Assembly: GCF_023283945.1 (NCBI RefSeq)
Contig: NZ_JAKIKW010000006.1
Location: 143,336 to 207,335, forward strand
Direction: 5' to 3'
From: Shewanella gelidimarina
GTDB taxonomy: Bacteria; Pseudomonadota; Gammaproteobacteria; Enterobacterales; Shewanellaceae
Length of the DNA stretch: 64,000 bases
Below are positions 24,688-33,686 of this stretch, in pieces. The translations under genes were made by a program, and so were the position numbers. The notes beneath the pieces are model-generated. The model searched no databases. It saw only the letters and a program-made list of their open reading frames with translations, and was not told where the DNA came from. Each line of letters starts with the position of its first letter. Position 1 is the stretch's first letter.

Positions 24688-25038
24688 TTAGCTAACAAGT
24701 TCATTGCATATATAATCAATAGCGGCTGTTTCATCTTCATAGATAGAAAAAACGTGATGCAGACGAGTCAGCTCGATCAATGCACGCACGCCAGCTGTGG
24801 GTGACAGTAATACAATTTCCCCACCTTGCTCCTCGACTTTTTTAAGCGCTGAAATTAACACTGAAAGGCCGCTAGAGTCGATGTATTGCACTTGATTTAA
24901 GTCGATAACTAATTGAATCATCCCGCTGTTGATTTTTTGCAAAATGGCGGCACGAAGAGTCGGAGTCTGTGTCATAACCATTTCGACCGGTAAGGTGATT
25001 TTGCAGGCATTATTCTGTGCTAGTGGAGAGAATTTCAT
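24688..25038 (-). CDS. STAS-domain anti-sigma-factor antagonist (SypA-like)
   Basis: The 116-residue single STAS domain starts at ATG 25038 with AAGGAGCTTCCT upstream. The conserved phosphorylation motif YIDSSGLSVLISALK is intact. In partner-switching systems the serine is phosphorylated by an RsbW-like kinase and dephosphorylated by a PP2C phosphatase; both partners are encoded just upstream (25465-25857 and 25871-27118). It is the first gene after the sigma-54 promoter at 25147-25164 and heads the polysaccharide operon, the position SypA has in the Vibrio syp locus. Confidence 0.9.
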   Translation of the reverse strand: MKFSPLAQNNACKITLPVEMVMTQTPTLRAAILQKINSGMIQLVIDLNQVQYIDSSGLSVLISALKKVEEQGGEIVLLSPTAGVRALIELTRLHHVFSIYEDETAAIDYICNELVS

Positions 25039-25146
25039 AGGAAGCTCCTTAATATGCTTTGGGCATGGTTGCTAATGAATAGTTGCTAATGAAGACAAAA
25101 TAACGATTTGTTTGTCATTTATCTTTATTGGGTTTACATAGATATT

Positions 25147-25164
25147 TGCAACTCTGGTGCCAAC
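25147..25164 (-). promoter_or_regulatory. Sigma-54 promoter (-24/-12)
   Basis: The minus strand reads GTTGGCACCAGAGTTGCA. It matches TTGGCAC-N5-TTGCA with the GG and GC dinucleotides exactly 12 bp apart. It faces the STAS gene. A sigma-54 response regulator is encoded at 32102-33595. Confidence 0.85.
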
Positions 25165-25245
25165 TTTTAAGTGTCTGTTATTAAGGGGTTTAATCTGTTC
25201 TGGAGGTTTTGGCTGGAGTACGTTTGGAAGGGATTCTTAATATGC

Positions 25246-25260
25246 AAAGCATAATGAGCA
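25246..25260 (-). promoter_or_regulatory. Candidate SypG-like activator site
   Basis: The minus strand reads TGCTCATTATGCTTT. This matches the Vibrio SypG site consensus, as I remember it (TTCTCA-N3-TG then A/C), with one mismatch. It lies about 110-125 bp before the predicted start, a normal enhancer distance for sigma-54 promoters. Confidence 0.45.
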
Positions 25261-25334
25261 ATCTGCGAATAACTCAATGTGATGTAAGAAAAAGGTTAAT
25301 ATAGTTGAATATTTAACATAGAAAACAATACGTT

Positions 25335-25352
25335 GTGCTATGTGCACAGCAC
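25335..25352. promoter_or_regulatory. 18-bp near-perfect palindrome
   Basis: GTGCTATGTGCACAGCAC is a dyad with one mismatched pair, about 200 bp upstream of the predicted operon start. It is a candidate regulator site; the protein is unknown. Confidence 0.4.
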
Positions 25353-25464
25353 AGCACTGACTTGACTGGTTAGCCAAAGCACAACGATGTTTTCCTGCTC
25401 CCTAATGTTGAGCTTGAGCTGGAGTTTAAGGCTGAGGCTGAGTTAGCTTGCGAATATGCCTGTG

Positions 25465-25857
25465 TCATTGGATTGATAAGCTCAATTGCAGATGAGTACC
25501 CGCGACAGATTCTTGTACCCTCACGTTATCCATCCAGCTATGCATAATCCATAAACCTCGACCCGACTGAGCATCAGTATCAGGGCATTGTTGTGGTGCT
25601 TTACTGCTATGTAATACGGAGTGATCCAGCAGGTCGACAATGACTTTATTGTCGCGATTGTGCAAAATTAGCGTCATATCTGCTGATCCGTTGTTAGCGT
25701 GATTCATTACGTTTGCGACAGCCTCGAGTACACAGGTGACAATCTTAAATCGTTGCGAGGAGCTTATTTGGTTCTGCAACATAAACTGCTCTATTTCCAG
25801 ACAAAGAGAGTGCTTGGCGAGTACGGATTTATTGAGGTTTATCTGTATGCTATTCAT
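25465..25857 (-). CDS. RsbW-like anti-sigma factor / serine kinase (HATPase_c)
   Basis: The 130-residue GHKL ATPase starts at ATG 25857 after AAGGAAAGAAC. The N-box is ILEAVANVMNHAN type (VTCVLEAVANVMNHANNG), followed by VDLLDHS and the G-box SGRGLWIMHSWMD. Such proteins phosphorylate a STAS-domain partner, here probably the product of 24688-25038. The gene follows the response regulator-phosphatase gene by 13 bp and is co-transcribed with it. Confidence 0.85.
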   Translation of the reverse strand: MNSIQINLNKSVLAKHSLCLEIEQFMLQNQISSSQRFKIVTCVLEAVANVMNHANNGSADMTLILHNRDNKVIVDLLDHSVLHSSKAPQQCPDTDAQSGRGLWIMHSWMDNVRVQESVAGTHLQLSLSIQ

Positions 25858-25870
25858 GTTCTTTCCTTGA

Positions 25871-27118
25871 TTAATTTAATTGGCAAGTGAGTGAGTTATT
25901 GGTCGCAGACTGTGCGGAGATCAGCATTAATGAAATATCATCCTGAGCTTGCTTCTGTTGCCAAAGATCACAACTGTGCGTTAGGTGATGCAGTAATGAA
26001 TCGGGCGTGAGTGTTCTGGCATCATTGACTATCTTGAGCAGACGCGGCTGGCCAAAAAATCCATGCTTCGGGTGACGGCATTCATATATGCCATCGGAAT
26101 ATAGGAGTAAGTGTTCTTGCTGTGCTAATGAAAAATGGCTACTGCTATATTGGACATTTTTGCGGATCCCTACAGGCAGTTGAGGTTCTATCTTGAGCGG
26201 TGTTTTGTCGACAAAGTAGGCTTGTTGCGCATTAATCACTATTGGCGCTGGGTGACCTGCGTTAACTAACTCCACTGCGCCGGTGACTGTGTTGGCAATG
26301 CCAATCACCATGGTCGCGAAGCAGCCGCTATTTTGTGGGTCCCCAAACTCATTGTTAAGTGTGTTGATGAGTTTGCACACATCTAATGCCTGCCACGCTT
26401 GATGGTTATTGGTTAAATTTTGTGCCAGCGTGAAGCTTTGCATAGACGCTGCGGTGCCATGGCCACTGACATCAAGTAGATAAAAGCCAATATGTTGTTT
26501 GTCGATATTGAAGCATTGAAAAATGTCCCCAGCGAGATCCTGTGCTGGTTTAAATTCACAGGTCACTTGCCATTGCTGATTGAGCAGACCGTTGTCGGGC
26601 AGCAGCGCTTGCTGCAGCTGCGCTGCTAACGCGAGATCTTGTTTGACTGAACGGAGGTATTGTTGCTCTTTTTCAAGTAAGTGGTTAAGTGTCTTATTTT
26701 TTTGTGCCAATTGGCGCTGCATCTCTATGATCCGCAGTCCGGCATTGATCCTCGCTTTGAGCACAGCACTATTAAAGGGCTTAGCAACATAATCATCTGC
26801 GCCAGAATTTATCCCCTCAACAATATGGCTATTATCACTGTTCCCGGTGAGCAGTATGGTATAGGGGCTATTGATTGAAAGTTTGAGTATTTTGCAAAAC
26901 TCGATACCGTTCATATTTGGCATCATCCAATCTGTAATCACGAGGTCGATATCGTGATCACTCAGGTAATCAATAGCAGATTCTGCATCGGAGAAATCAA
27001 CGCTATTGAGTCCCATCGCAGTGATTAAACCGCTTAACAAGCAGCGTTCGCTATCACAATCTTCGACAAGCATGATGTTAAACGGTTGCTCTGTTTCTGA
27101 AGCGGTCAACACTGTCAT
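25871..27118 (-). CDS. Response regulator with PP2C (SpoIIE/RsbU) phosphatase output
   Basis: The protein has 415 residues. The receiver domain (residues about 14-130) shows MLVEDCDSERC and VITDWMMPNMNG, with the phospho-acceptor Asp near residue 60 and the DDYVAKPF lysine. A coiled-coil linker (about 135-175, MQRQLAQKNKTLNHLLEKEQQYL) leads to a PP2C-type SpoIIE domain (FKPAQDLAGDIFQ, YLLDVSGHGTAASMQS, LLLYSDGIYECRH, QDDISLMLI) with the metal-binding aspartates. It should dephosphorylate the STAS protein when its receiver is phosphorylated. SypE and HsbR have comparable parts, although SypE also contains the kinase that is a separate gene here. Confidence 0.9.
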   Translation of the reverse strand: MTVLTASETEQPFNIMLVEDCDSERCLLSGLITAMGLNSVDFSDAESAIDYLSDHDIDLVITDWMMPNMNGIEFCKILKLSINSPYTILLTGNSDNSHIVEGINSGADDYVAKPFNSAVLKARINAGLRIIEMQRQLAQKNKTLNHLLEKEQQYLRSVKQDLALAAQLQQALLPDNGLLNQQWQVTCEFKPAQDLAGDIFQCFNIDKQHIGFYLLDVSGHGTAASMQSFTLAQNLTNNHQAWQALDVCKLINTLNNEFGDPQNSGCFATMVIGIANTVTGAVELVNAGHPAPIVINAQQAYFVDKTPLKIEPQLPVGIRKNVQYSSSHFSLAQQEHLLLYSDGIYECRHPKHGFFGQPRLLKIVNDARTLTPDSLLHHLTHSCDLWQQKQAQDDISLMLISAQSATNNSLTCQLN

Positions 27119-27480
27119 TACTCAATTCGCAAAATTGTTGGGCTATGCAGAGAGACAGCAAAGGCTATGCCATTATCGATGATACTGAACTATCTATTTG
27201 TATATATTGATTATTTGTATTTTTACAGTTTTTAGGGTCTCGTCATCAGTGCTATTTTGCACTTGAGATTGTTGCAAATTGCGAATGGCTGTTCCATATT
27301 GAGGTTAAGCATTAATAAACAATAAGTCTTTGTCATAGAAAGAGATTTTAAATTCTCTGTTTGATTTAGCCTATTTTTAATCTTGGCGTACTTATTGCTG
27401 GTATTAGTAAAATGAAAATAGATTTAGATCAAGGATGGAACGGCATGTTTTCACTCTTCTATAAAGAACAAAGGCTTTTG
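27119..27480. promoter_or_regulatory. Divergent promoter region between the phosphatase and PhnD-like operons
   Basis: These 362 bp separate the two divergent operons. A sigma-54-like element at 27383-27399 points toward the PhnD-like gene. A word close to the SypG site consensus (TTCTCTGTTTGATTT, 27353-27367) lies just upstream of it. No gene is seen. Confidence 0.5.
27383..27399 (+). promoter_or_regulatory. Candidate sigma-54 promoter
   Basis: TTGGCGTACTTATTGCT has the correct GG-GC spacing and a perfect -12 half, but the -24 half is TGGCGT instead of TGGCAC. Transcription would begin near 27411, which makes the ATG at 27412 an unlikely start and supports 27445 or 27481. Confidence 0.5.
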
Positions 27481-28332
27481 ATGCATAGCTCAAAAATAGT
27501 GATGGCTAGCTTGCTACTATGCTTTGCACAGACCTGTATTGCTGAGGTTGAGAGTCGTCGCTCAACGGAAATTTTAGTCTTTGGCGTTGTGCCTCAGCAA
27601 GCGGCTAGTACACTCGCTAAAGCCTGGGGACCGCTGTTGGCTGAAGTGTCGCAAAATGCAAAGCTTGATTTGCGTTTTGCAACGGCGCCCGACATTCCTA
27701 CTTTTGAATCTAGGCTTGCAAGGGGGGAATATGACATCGCTTATATGAATCCTTACCATTATGCGCAGTTTCATGAATCACAGGGTTATGAGGCTCTTGT
27801 TAAAGAAAAAGACAAAAAGCTCAAAGGTATTATTGTGGTCGCTAAGGATGGGCCTTATCACAATCTCGATGCCTTAGCCGGAAAGACGATGGCGTTTCCC
27901 GCACCAGGTGCATTTGCGGCCAGTATGATCCCAAGGGCGAACTTAAAGCAGCGAAATATCGATTTTACGGCTAAGTTTGTGGGCTCGCATGATTCTGTCT
28001 ATTTAGCCGTATCCCAGGGATTATTTGAAGCGGGTGGCGGCGTCGGTAGAACATTCAATAATTTACCCGTTGAAATTAAATCTAAGTTGCGCATTCTTTG
28101 GACCACGCCAAAGTACACGCCTCACGCCATTGCTGTACATCCCAGAGTGTCTGCAAGCACACGTAAAATATTGGCCGCAGAGCTAGAGGCTTTGTCGGCG
28201 TCACCGCAAGGTCAGGCCTTGCTCAACACGCTTGGTTTTAGTGCATTTAAAACGGCTCAAGATAGTGATTGGGATGATGTTAGAGCATTAAAACTGGGTG
28301 AGTTATCCATTCCGCTAAAGGAGGGTAACTAA
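27481..28332 (+). CDS. PhnD-like periplasmic substrate-binding protein, kinase-linked
   Basis: I chose ATG 27481 (AAGG upstream), because it gives a normal signal peptide, MHSSKIVMASLLLCFAQTCIA; ATG 27445 is also possible. The mature part (about 260 residues) is a PhnD/phosphonate-binding-type type-2 solute-binding fold: ILVFGVVPQQAASTLAKAW, RLARGEYDIAYMNPYHYAQF, LAGKTMAFPAPGAFAASM and a C-terminal PHAIAVHP segment. No PhnC/PhnE transporter genes are nearby. The stop overlaps the start of the hybrid kinase gene (TAATG), so it is most likely the ligand-binding partner of that sensor. The ligand is unknown. Confidence 0.85.
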   Translation: MHSSKIVMASLLLCFAQTCIAEVESRRSTEILVFGVVPQQAASTLAKAWGPLLAEVSQNAKLDLRFATAPDIPTFESRLARGEYDIAYMNPYHYAQFHESQGYEALVKEKDKKLKGIIVVAKDGPYHNLDALAGKTMAFPAPGAFAASMIPRANLKQRNIDFTAKFVGSHDSVYLAVSQGLFEAGGGVGRTFNNLPVEIKSKLRILWTTPKYTPHAIAVHPRVSASTRKILAAELEALSASPQGQALLNTLGFSAFKTAQDSDWDDVRALKLGELSIPLKEGN

Positions 28333-31300
28333 TGTCTTTTAGATTAAAAACGATTCTTGGTATTGCGATTATTGAAGGCTTGCTGTTAATGATCCTGGTG
28401 TATACCAGCATCGACTATTTAAAATCCTCTAATGAATCTGAAATAGAAAAGCGTGCTCAATCTACGGCATCATTGTTTGCTGCTGCTGCAAAAGATGCCG
28501 TGCTCAGTACCGACTTATCAACGCTGAGTAATTTAGCCAATGAGCTTATTGCGACTAATCAAGTGTTGTATGTGAATGTCTTTAATAGAGATGACCTGTT
28601 AGTGACCGCTGGGGTGACTGATGGCGCTCATTTAGCCGCGCGTGATAGCGGTGTGACCTATGTTGATGATGGCATTTTGGATATTGAGGCCATGGTCGCC
28701 GAGTCTGGCATTGTTTATGGCAGAGTAGAGCTTGGGGTTGAAATATCAAAGCTTGATATCTTTATTGCTGATGCCACCAAACAATTTCTATTTATTGCTG
28801 CGTTGGAAATGCTGCTTGTTGCACTGTTCTCCTGGCTATTAGGTCACTATTTAACCCGAAATCTACAGCAGTTAAAATTGGCCTCAACTCGAGTGTTTTC
28901 GGGGGAGAAGCAAGTCAAGATACCGGTGACGTCAGAGGATGAAATAGGCCAAGCTGCCCATGCTTTTAACCAGATGGTTGAACAGGTCGATATTAAAACC
29001 CATGCGCTAGAGAATGCCAATACGCGCCTGAGTACCATTTTAGGCACCGCTTTAGATGGCTATATCATCATCAATACGCGTGGTGAGATAAGCGAAGTGA
29101 ACCCTGCCGTTAGTCGCCTTTTTGGTTATAAAGACAGTGAGTTATTAGGCGAAAATGTATCGTTACTTTTACCTTTATCTGAAAGGCCCATGCATGACGG
29201 TTATATCCGTAACTATCTTGAGAGCGGTGACGCTAAAATCATCGGTAAAGGTCGGGAGTTACTGGCGCAGCATAAAGAGGGGAAGCTGTTTCCCATTGAG
29301 CTATCAATCTCAAAAATGATGCTTGATGGCGAGCTATTGTTTTTAGGATTAGTCAAAGATCTTAGTGATGTAAAGCGGGCGCTGGTGGCGGCGCAAAGAA
29401 CAGAATCAATCTTATTAGCCACCTTAGAGGGCAGTAAAGATGCATTAGTCACTATCGATATTACCGGTAAAATTCAAGAGGTAAATGACTCAGCTTGTTT
29501 AATGTTTCACGCCCATCAGCATGATTTAGTGGGTGAGTTGATGGAGACTCTATTGTTTAGAGGCGAGACGCAAATTGCGTTTAGGGGCATGCTAGAAGAG
29601 TACCGCCGTACGGGTGCAGGCAAAGCTATTAAAAATGCCACCGAAATGCATGCGACGGACTTTAGTGGCAAGCCTATCGCAATTGAGCTGACTTTGATCC
29701 CGGTGCAGTTAGGTGACGAAATGCTGTTAACCGCGTTTATTCGTGATATTTCGAGACGAATGGAGTACGAAACTCAGCTTAAACTGGCTAAAGACCAAGC
29801 AGAGCAGGGCAGTAAAGCAAAATCTCGATTCTTGGCTACCATGAGCCACGAAATTCGCTCTCCTCTTAATGCTGTGCTGGGAAGTGTTGAGCTGATGTTG
29901 GATTCACGGTTGAATAAAGAGCAACGTATCTATGCCAATACGGCAAAAGAAGCAGGCACGGCGCTGTTAAGTACCATTAACGATATTTTGGATTTCTCTA
30001 AAATTGAAGCTGGGCAGATGTTACTGGAAAAAAGTGCCTTTTCGGCAGCAAAACTGGTCAGCCAAGTGCTACAGATTTTGTCACCTAAAGCACAAGATAA
30101 AGGGGTTACCTTAGCCAGCTTTGTCAATTGTAATGTACCCGAAAGTCTGATTGGAGATGGTCAGAGATTACGCCAAGTGCTACAAAACTTAGTTGATAAT
30201 GCGATTAAATTTTCATCCGGTGGTTGTGTGGCTGTCGAGATGTGGTTACTTGAAGGTACCTCTAGCAAGGTGCAGTTATGCTGTACTGTATCGGACCAAG
30301 GTATTGGTATTCCCCAAGAAGCACAAGGCACATTATTTAAGGAGTTCAGTCAGGTTCATGATGGGTACAATACCAACTATAGCGGCACGGGACTGGGCCT
30401 CGCCATTTGCGCAGAACTTATCAACCGTATGGAAGGCAATATTGCAGTACGGAGCCAACAAGGAAGAGGTAGTTGCTTTAGTTTTGATGTCAAACTTGAG
30501 CTGGACAAAACAGAAGTGCCGTTATCTCCTGTCACACCCGCTCATGCTCGTGTGTTGCTGGTACATCCCAATACGACCTATTGTGAATTGTTTACCAAAC
30601 AATATAGGCAATATGGTGTAACCGCTATTTGTGTTGATAGCATCGACAACATCTTCAATGTATTAAAGGTGCAAGGTCGTTTTAATTTAGTGTTAATTGA
30701 TGAGCACTGCCTAGTCGATCTCAAAGTGGATCAGGCTAAAGAGATTAAACAATCATTTCTTTATGACGAGGCGCTAATGGCGGCACTCATGACGGTGGTT
30801 GTGCCTGAAGCGTCAAAATTATTGGCAGAGGTTGGTCTTGAGCAAGTGGTTAATAAACCACTAAGCAGAGACATGATGCTTGGCATGCTCAGTGGCGATC
30901 ACAGCTTTAATACTGAGTTAAACAGCGCTGAAGAGATGTTGATGAATGAAAGCCAAACTCAATTACCGATTTTGTTAGCAGAAGACAGCCCTGCAAACCA
31001 GATTGTGGCCAGTGCGCTATTAAATAAATCGGGCTTTAAAGTTGAGATCGCTAATAACGGTAAAGAAGCCGTGGCTATGGCAGCGAATAAAGAATATGCG
31101 TTGATTTTAATGGATATGAGAATGCCTGAAATGGATGGTATTGAAGCCACTGAACATATTTTGCTGCAAAATCCGCAGCAACGCATCATCGCTATGACGG
31201 CGAATGTACAAAAAGAGGATGTAGAATTATGCATGAATGCGGGCATGAAGGACTTTGTCCCTAAACCAGTCAATCGCGCACAATTAATTAAAGCGGTTAA

Positions 31301-31964
31301 TCGGTGGGTGACAAAGGATACATCGATGACTCGATCGTCTTACCAAGCAAATCATCAAGTGAACGGTTATGGTCAATCTTTAGTGGCTGAATGGGATGAT
31401 CCTGTTAGCGCTTCGCCTCAAGCAGATAAAGATCCAATCGAGTGCGTATCAAAGAGGGCTGCATCAATATCGAGTTCTGCGTCTACAATCAGTCAAGAGC
31501 CTAAGAAAGAGTTTAACAAAGATAATTATCAAGCTGAGGGACAAAGTTTGACTGAAAAACACGGACTAGAGAAGGGGTCAGCAAGTGACGTTGTTGAAGA
31601 GATAAATAGCCCATTACTCGATGAAGCCACGCTTAAAGAGTTAACCAGTATGCTTGGTGAAGAGGCGATGACAAGAATGTTCAGCGTATTTATTAATGAG
31701 GCCGATGAGCGACTCGGTATATTAAAATCACTGTTAAAAGCCTATCAGTCACTAGGCGAATGTGATCTAGATGAAGTTGACATACAGGCGCACACATTAA
31801 AAAGTAGTGCGGGCAGTTTTGGTGCTCAAGCGTTAAGTGTGGCAGCTAAAGGGCTTGAATTAAGTGCCAAAGAGGGTGATATTAATCAAGTAGTCCAGTT
31901 ACTTAGTGATGTTATTGATATTGGCGAGAAAACCCTACAGGTGTTTAATGCCCGTTTAGCGTAA
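28332..31964 (+). CDS. Hybrid sensor histidine kinase with HAMP, two PAS, two receivers and HPt (SypF-like)
   Basis: The protein has 1210 residues. A membrane segment near 7-27, an external sensor part to about 150 and a second membrane segment near 150-172 precede HAMP and two PAS domains (about 235-475; EVNPAVSRLFGY, EVNDSACLMF). HisKA has MSHEIRSPLNAVLGS with the phospho-His near 507. HATPase motifs are NLVDNAIKFSSGG and GTGLGLAI. A first receiver (about 735-850) is degenerate (VLIDEH), and a second (about 875-990) is complete (LAEDSPANQ, ILMDMRMPEMDG, PKPVNR). An HPt domain has AHTLKSSAGSFG with His near 1153. A phosphorelay to the sigma-54 regulator 125 bp downstream is likely. Confidence 0.92.
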   Translation: MSFRLKTILGIAIIEGLLLMILVYTSIDYLKSSNESEIEKRAQSTASLFAAAAKDAVLSTDLSTLSNLANELIATNQVLYVNVFNRDDLLVTAGVTDGAHLAARDSGVTYVDDGILDIEAMVAESGIVYGRVELGVEISKLDIFIADATKQFLFIAALEMLLVALFSWLLGHYLTRNLQQLKLASTRVFSGEKQVKIPVTSEDEIGQAAHAFNQMVEQVDIKTHALENANTRLSTILGTALDGYIIINTRGEISEVNPAVSRLFGYKDSELLGENVSLLLPLSERPMHDGYIRNYLESGDAKIIGKGRELLAQHKEGKLFPIELSISKMMLDGELLFLGLVKDLSDVKRALVAAQRTESILLATLEGSKDALVTIDITGKIQEVNDSACLMFHAHQHDLVGELMETLLFRGETQIAFRGMLEEYRRTGAGKAIKNATEMHATDFSGKPIAIELTLIPVQLGDEMLLTAFIRDISRRMEYETQLKLAKDQAEQGSKAKSRFLATMSHEIRSPLNAVLGSVELMLDSRLNKEQRIYANTAKEAGTALLSTINDILDFSKIEAGQMLLEKSAFSAAKLVSQVLQILSPKAQDKGVTLASFVNCNVPESLIGDGQRLRQVLQNLVDNAIKFSSGGCVAVEMWLLEGTSSKVQLCCTVSDQGIGIPQEAQGTLFKEFSQVHDGYNTNYSGTGLGLAICAELINRMEGNIAVRSQQGRGSCFSFDVKLELDKTEVPLSPVTPAHARVLLVHPNTTYCELFTKQYRQYGVTAICVDSIDNIFNVLKVQGRFNLVLIDEHCLVDLKVDQAKEIKQSFLYDEALMAALMTVVVPEASKLLAEVGLEQVVNKPLSRDMMLGMLSGDHSFNTELNSAEEMLMNESQTQLPILLAEDSPANQIVASALLNKSGFKVEIANNGKEAVAMAANKEYALILMDMRMPEMDGIEATEHILLQNPQQRIIAMTANVQKEDVELCMNAGMKDFVPKPVNRAQLIKAVNRWVTKDTSMTRSSYQANHQVNGYGQSLVAEWDDPVSASPQADKDPIECVSKRAASISSSASTISQEPKKEFNKDNYQAEGQSLTEKHGLEKGSASDVVEEINSPLLDEATLKELTSMLGEEAMTRMFSVFINEADERLGILKSLLKAYQSLGECDLDEVDIQAHTLKSSAGSFGAQALSVAAKGLELSAKEGDINQVVQLLSDVIDIGEKTLQVFNARLA

Positions 31965-32101
31965 CGTCATCCGCTAGCATGCAAGAAAACTGACTGATAA
32001 CTGCTAGACTTTACTCACTAACCTTTGTCTCTCTTAGCGTCATTGATGCGATGATGACAACATATTAAGGTTCGATAATTTATTAAAGGTTGATTGTTTA
32101 T

Positions 32102-33595
32102 ATGGATATAACGAGCTCGTTCAGTGCATTACTCGTAGAAGATAGCATGTCGCTCGGAGCGCTATACACGGAGTACTTACGTGCGGACGGTGCGAAGGTT
32201 ACTCATGTTAATCATGGTGAGGATGCGCTAAATGAGTTAAAGCAGTGGCAACCGGACCTGTTAGTGTTAGACATTAAACTTCCCGATATGTCCGGCATGG
32301 ATATTCTTGATATTGTTCAAAAACAGTATCCTGATATTACCGTTATTATGATCACCGCTCATGGCACGATTGGTCTCGCGGTTGATGCTATGCGCGCTGG
32401 CGCCTTTGACTTCCTGGTTAAACCATTCGATGCTAAGCGTTTATCAATTACCGTTCGAAATGCCCTTAAGCAACGACATCTGGTTAACTTGGTGGCTAAA
32501 TATGAAAGCAGTTTACCCAAACCCCATTATTTGGGCTTTATTGGTGAGTCGCTGGCGATGCAAACCGTCTATAAAACCATTGACTGCGTTGCCAATAGTA
32601 AAGCGTCTGTTTTTATCGTGGGCGAGAGTGGTACGGGTAAGGAAGTCTGCGCAGATGCTATTCATCATGCTGGTAGTCGCCGAGATGAAGCCTTTGTCGC
32701 ATTAAACTGTGCTTCAATTCCGAAAGACTTAATTGAGAGTGAAATTTTTGGTCATACAAAAGGTGCATTTACTGGGGCTATAGCACACCGTGATGGTGCG
32801 GCAACACGCGCCCACAAAGGGACATTGTTTCTTGATGAAATCTGCGAAATGGATTTGGAGCTGCAAAGTAAGTTATTACGTTTTATCCAGACTGGTGTTT
32901 TTCAGCGCGTTGGCGGCACTAAAGAGGAGAAAGTTGACGTCCGTTTTGTGAGTGCGACTAACCGTACTCCTTGGGATGAAGTCAAATCGGGTCGTTTTAG
33001 AGAAGATCTGTTTTATCGATTACATGTGATCCCAATTGAACTGCCACCATTAAGAATGCGCGGTAATGATATTTCGCTGCTAGCGAATAAATTACTCAAA
33101 GAGTACAACAAGGAAGAGGGTAAGCAGTTTAAAGGCTTTAGCGCTGAAACTAAACAATGTCTTAAAAATTATCAATGGCCGGGCAACGTTAGGCAATTGC
33201 AAAATGTCATTAGACAAGTGGTGGTGCTTAATGATGCTGAAACGGTTGAGTTTGATATGCTACCTATGCAGGTGACCGCAGATACTAACGTTAAACATAT
33301 CGCGGCTAAAGTGCAGAGCAGCCCGACGACGCTTGCAGATGTTAATTCTCCTCCGGTGGTTAAAGGAACTGTCGAAGTAGAAGGTGACTTTTCTAAGCCG
33401 GTAGCAACGCAAACAGCCCCCGCTGATATTGTCCCTCTATGGATAACCGAGAAGCAGACCATTGAAGATGCAATTGCATTTTGTGGCGGTAATGTGCCCA
33501 AAGCGGCTGCACTGCTGGATATTAGTGCCTCGACAATCTACCGGAAACGACAGAGTTGGGAAGAGTTGGAGACAAGTTTAACTCAAGAGGGCTAG
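32102..33595 (+). CDS. Sigma-54-dependent response regulator (LuxO/SypG-like)
   Basis: The protein has 497 residues from ATG 32102; TTG 32090 would add four. The receiver shows LLVEDSMSL and [13 protein letters not shown], with the phospho-Asp near 57. The AAA+ domain has Walker A GESGTGKE (about 173), the sigma-54 contact loop GAFTGA (about 220), GTLFLDEI, and the arginine-finger region. A Fis-type HTH ends the protein ([21 protein letters not shown]). It should activate sigma-54 promoters. The near-consensus promoter at 25147-25164 in front of the polysaccharide operon is the obvious target, by analogy with SypG in Vibrio fischeri. It is encoded directly after the hybrid kinase. Confidence 0.93.
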   Translation: MDITSSFSALLVEDSMSLGALYTEYLRADGAKVTHVNHGEDALNELKQWQPDLLVLDIKLPDMSGMDILDIVQKQYPDITVIMITAHGTIGLAVDAMRAGAFDFLVKPFDAKRLSITVRNALKQRHLVNLVAKYESSLPKPHYLGFIGESLAMQTVYKTIDCVANSKASVFIVGESGTGKEVCADAIHHAGSRRDEAFVALNCASIPKDLIESEIFGHTKGAFTGAIAHRDGAATRAHKGTLFLDEICEMDLELQSKLLRFIQTGVFQRVGGTKEEKVDVRFVSATNRTPWDEVKSGRFREDLFYRLHVIPIELPPLRMRGNDISLLANKLLKEYNKEEGKQFKGFSAETKQCLKNYQWPGNVRQLQNVIRQVVVLNDAETVEFDMLPMQVTADTNVKHIAAKVQSSPTTLADVNSPPVVKGTVEVEGDFSKPVATQTAPADIVPLWITEKQTIEDAIAFCGGNVPKAAALLDISASTIYRKRQSWEELETSLTQEG

Positions 33596-33634
33596 TCACT
33601 TTTTAACACAATAGTTGATAGAGAAAGCACCGCT

Positions 33635-33670
33635 AAAAGAGTAGACTTCGTGTCTACTCTTTTTGTTTTT
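33635..33670 (+). terminator. Rho-independent terminator after the sigma-54 regulator
   Basis: A perfect 12-bp stem AAAAGAGTAGAC / GTCTACTCTTTT with a TTCGT loop runs into a T-rich tract. Confidence 0.9.
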
Positions 33671-33686
33671 TAGAACGAGATTAATC

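Larger units (their letters stand above)
25039..25464 (-). promoter_or_regulatory. Regulatory region of the polysaccharide operon
   Basis: These 426 bp separate the anti-sigma ATPase gene from the STAS gene. They hold a sigma-54 promoter (25147-25164), a candidate activator site (25246-25260) and an 18-bp near-palindrome (25335-25352), listed separately. The leader from the predicted transcription start (about 25136) to the STAS ATG is about 98 nt. Confidence 0.7.
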
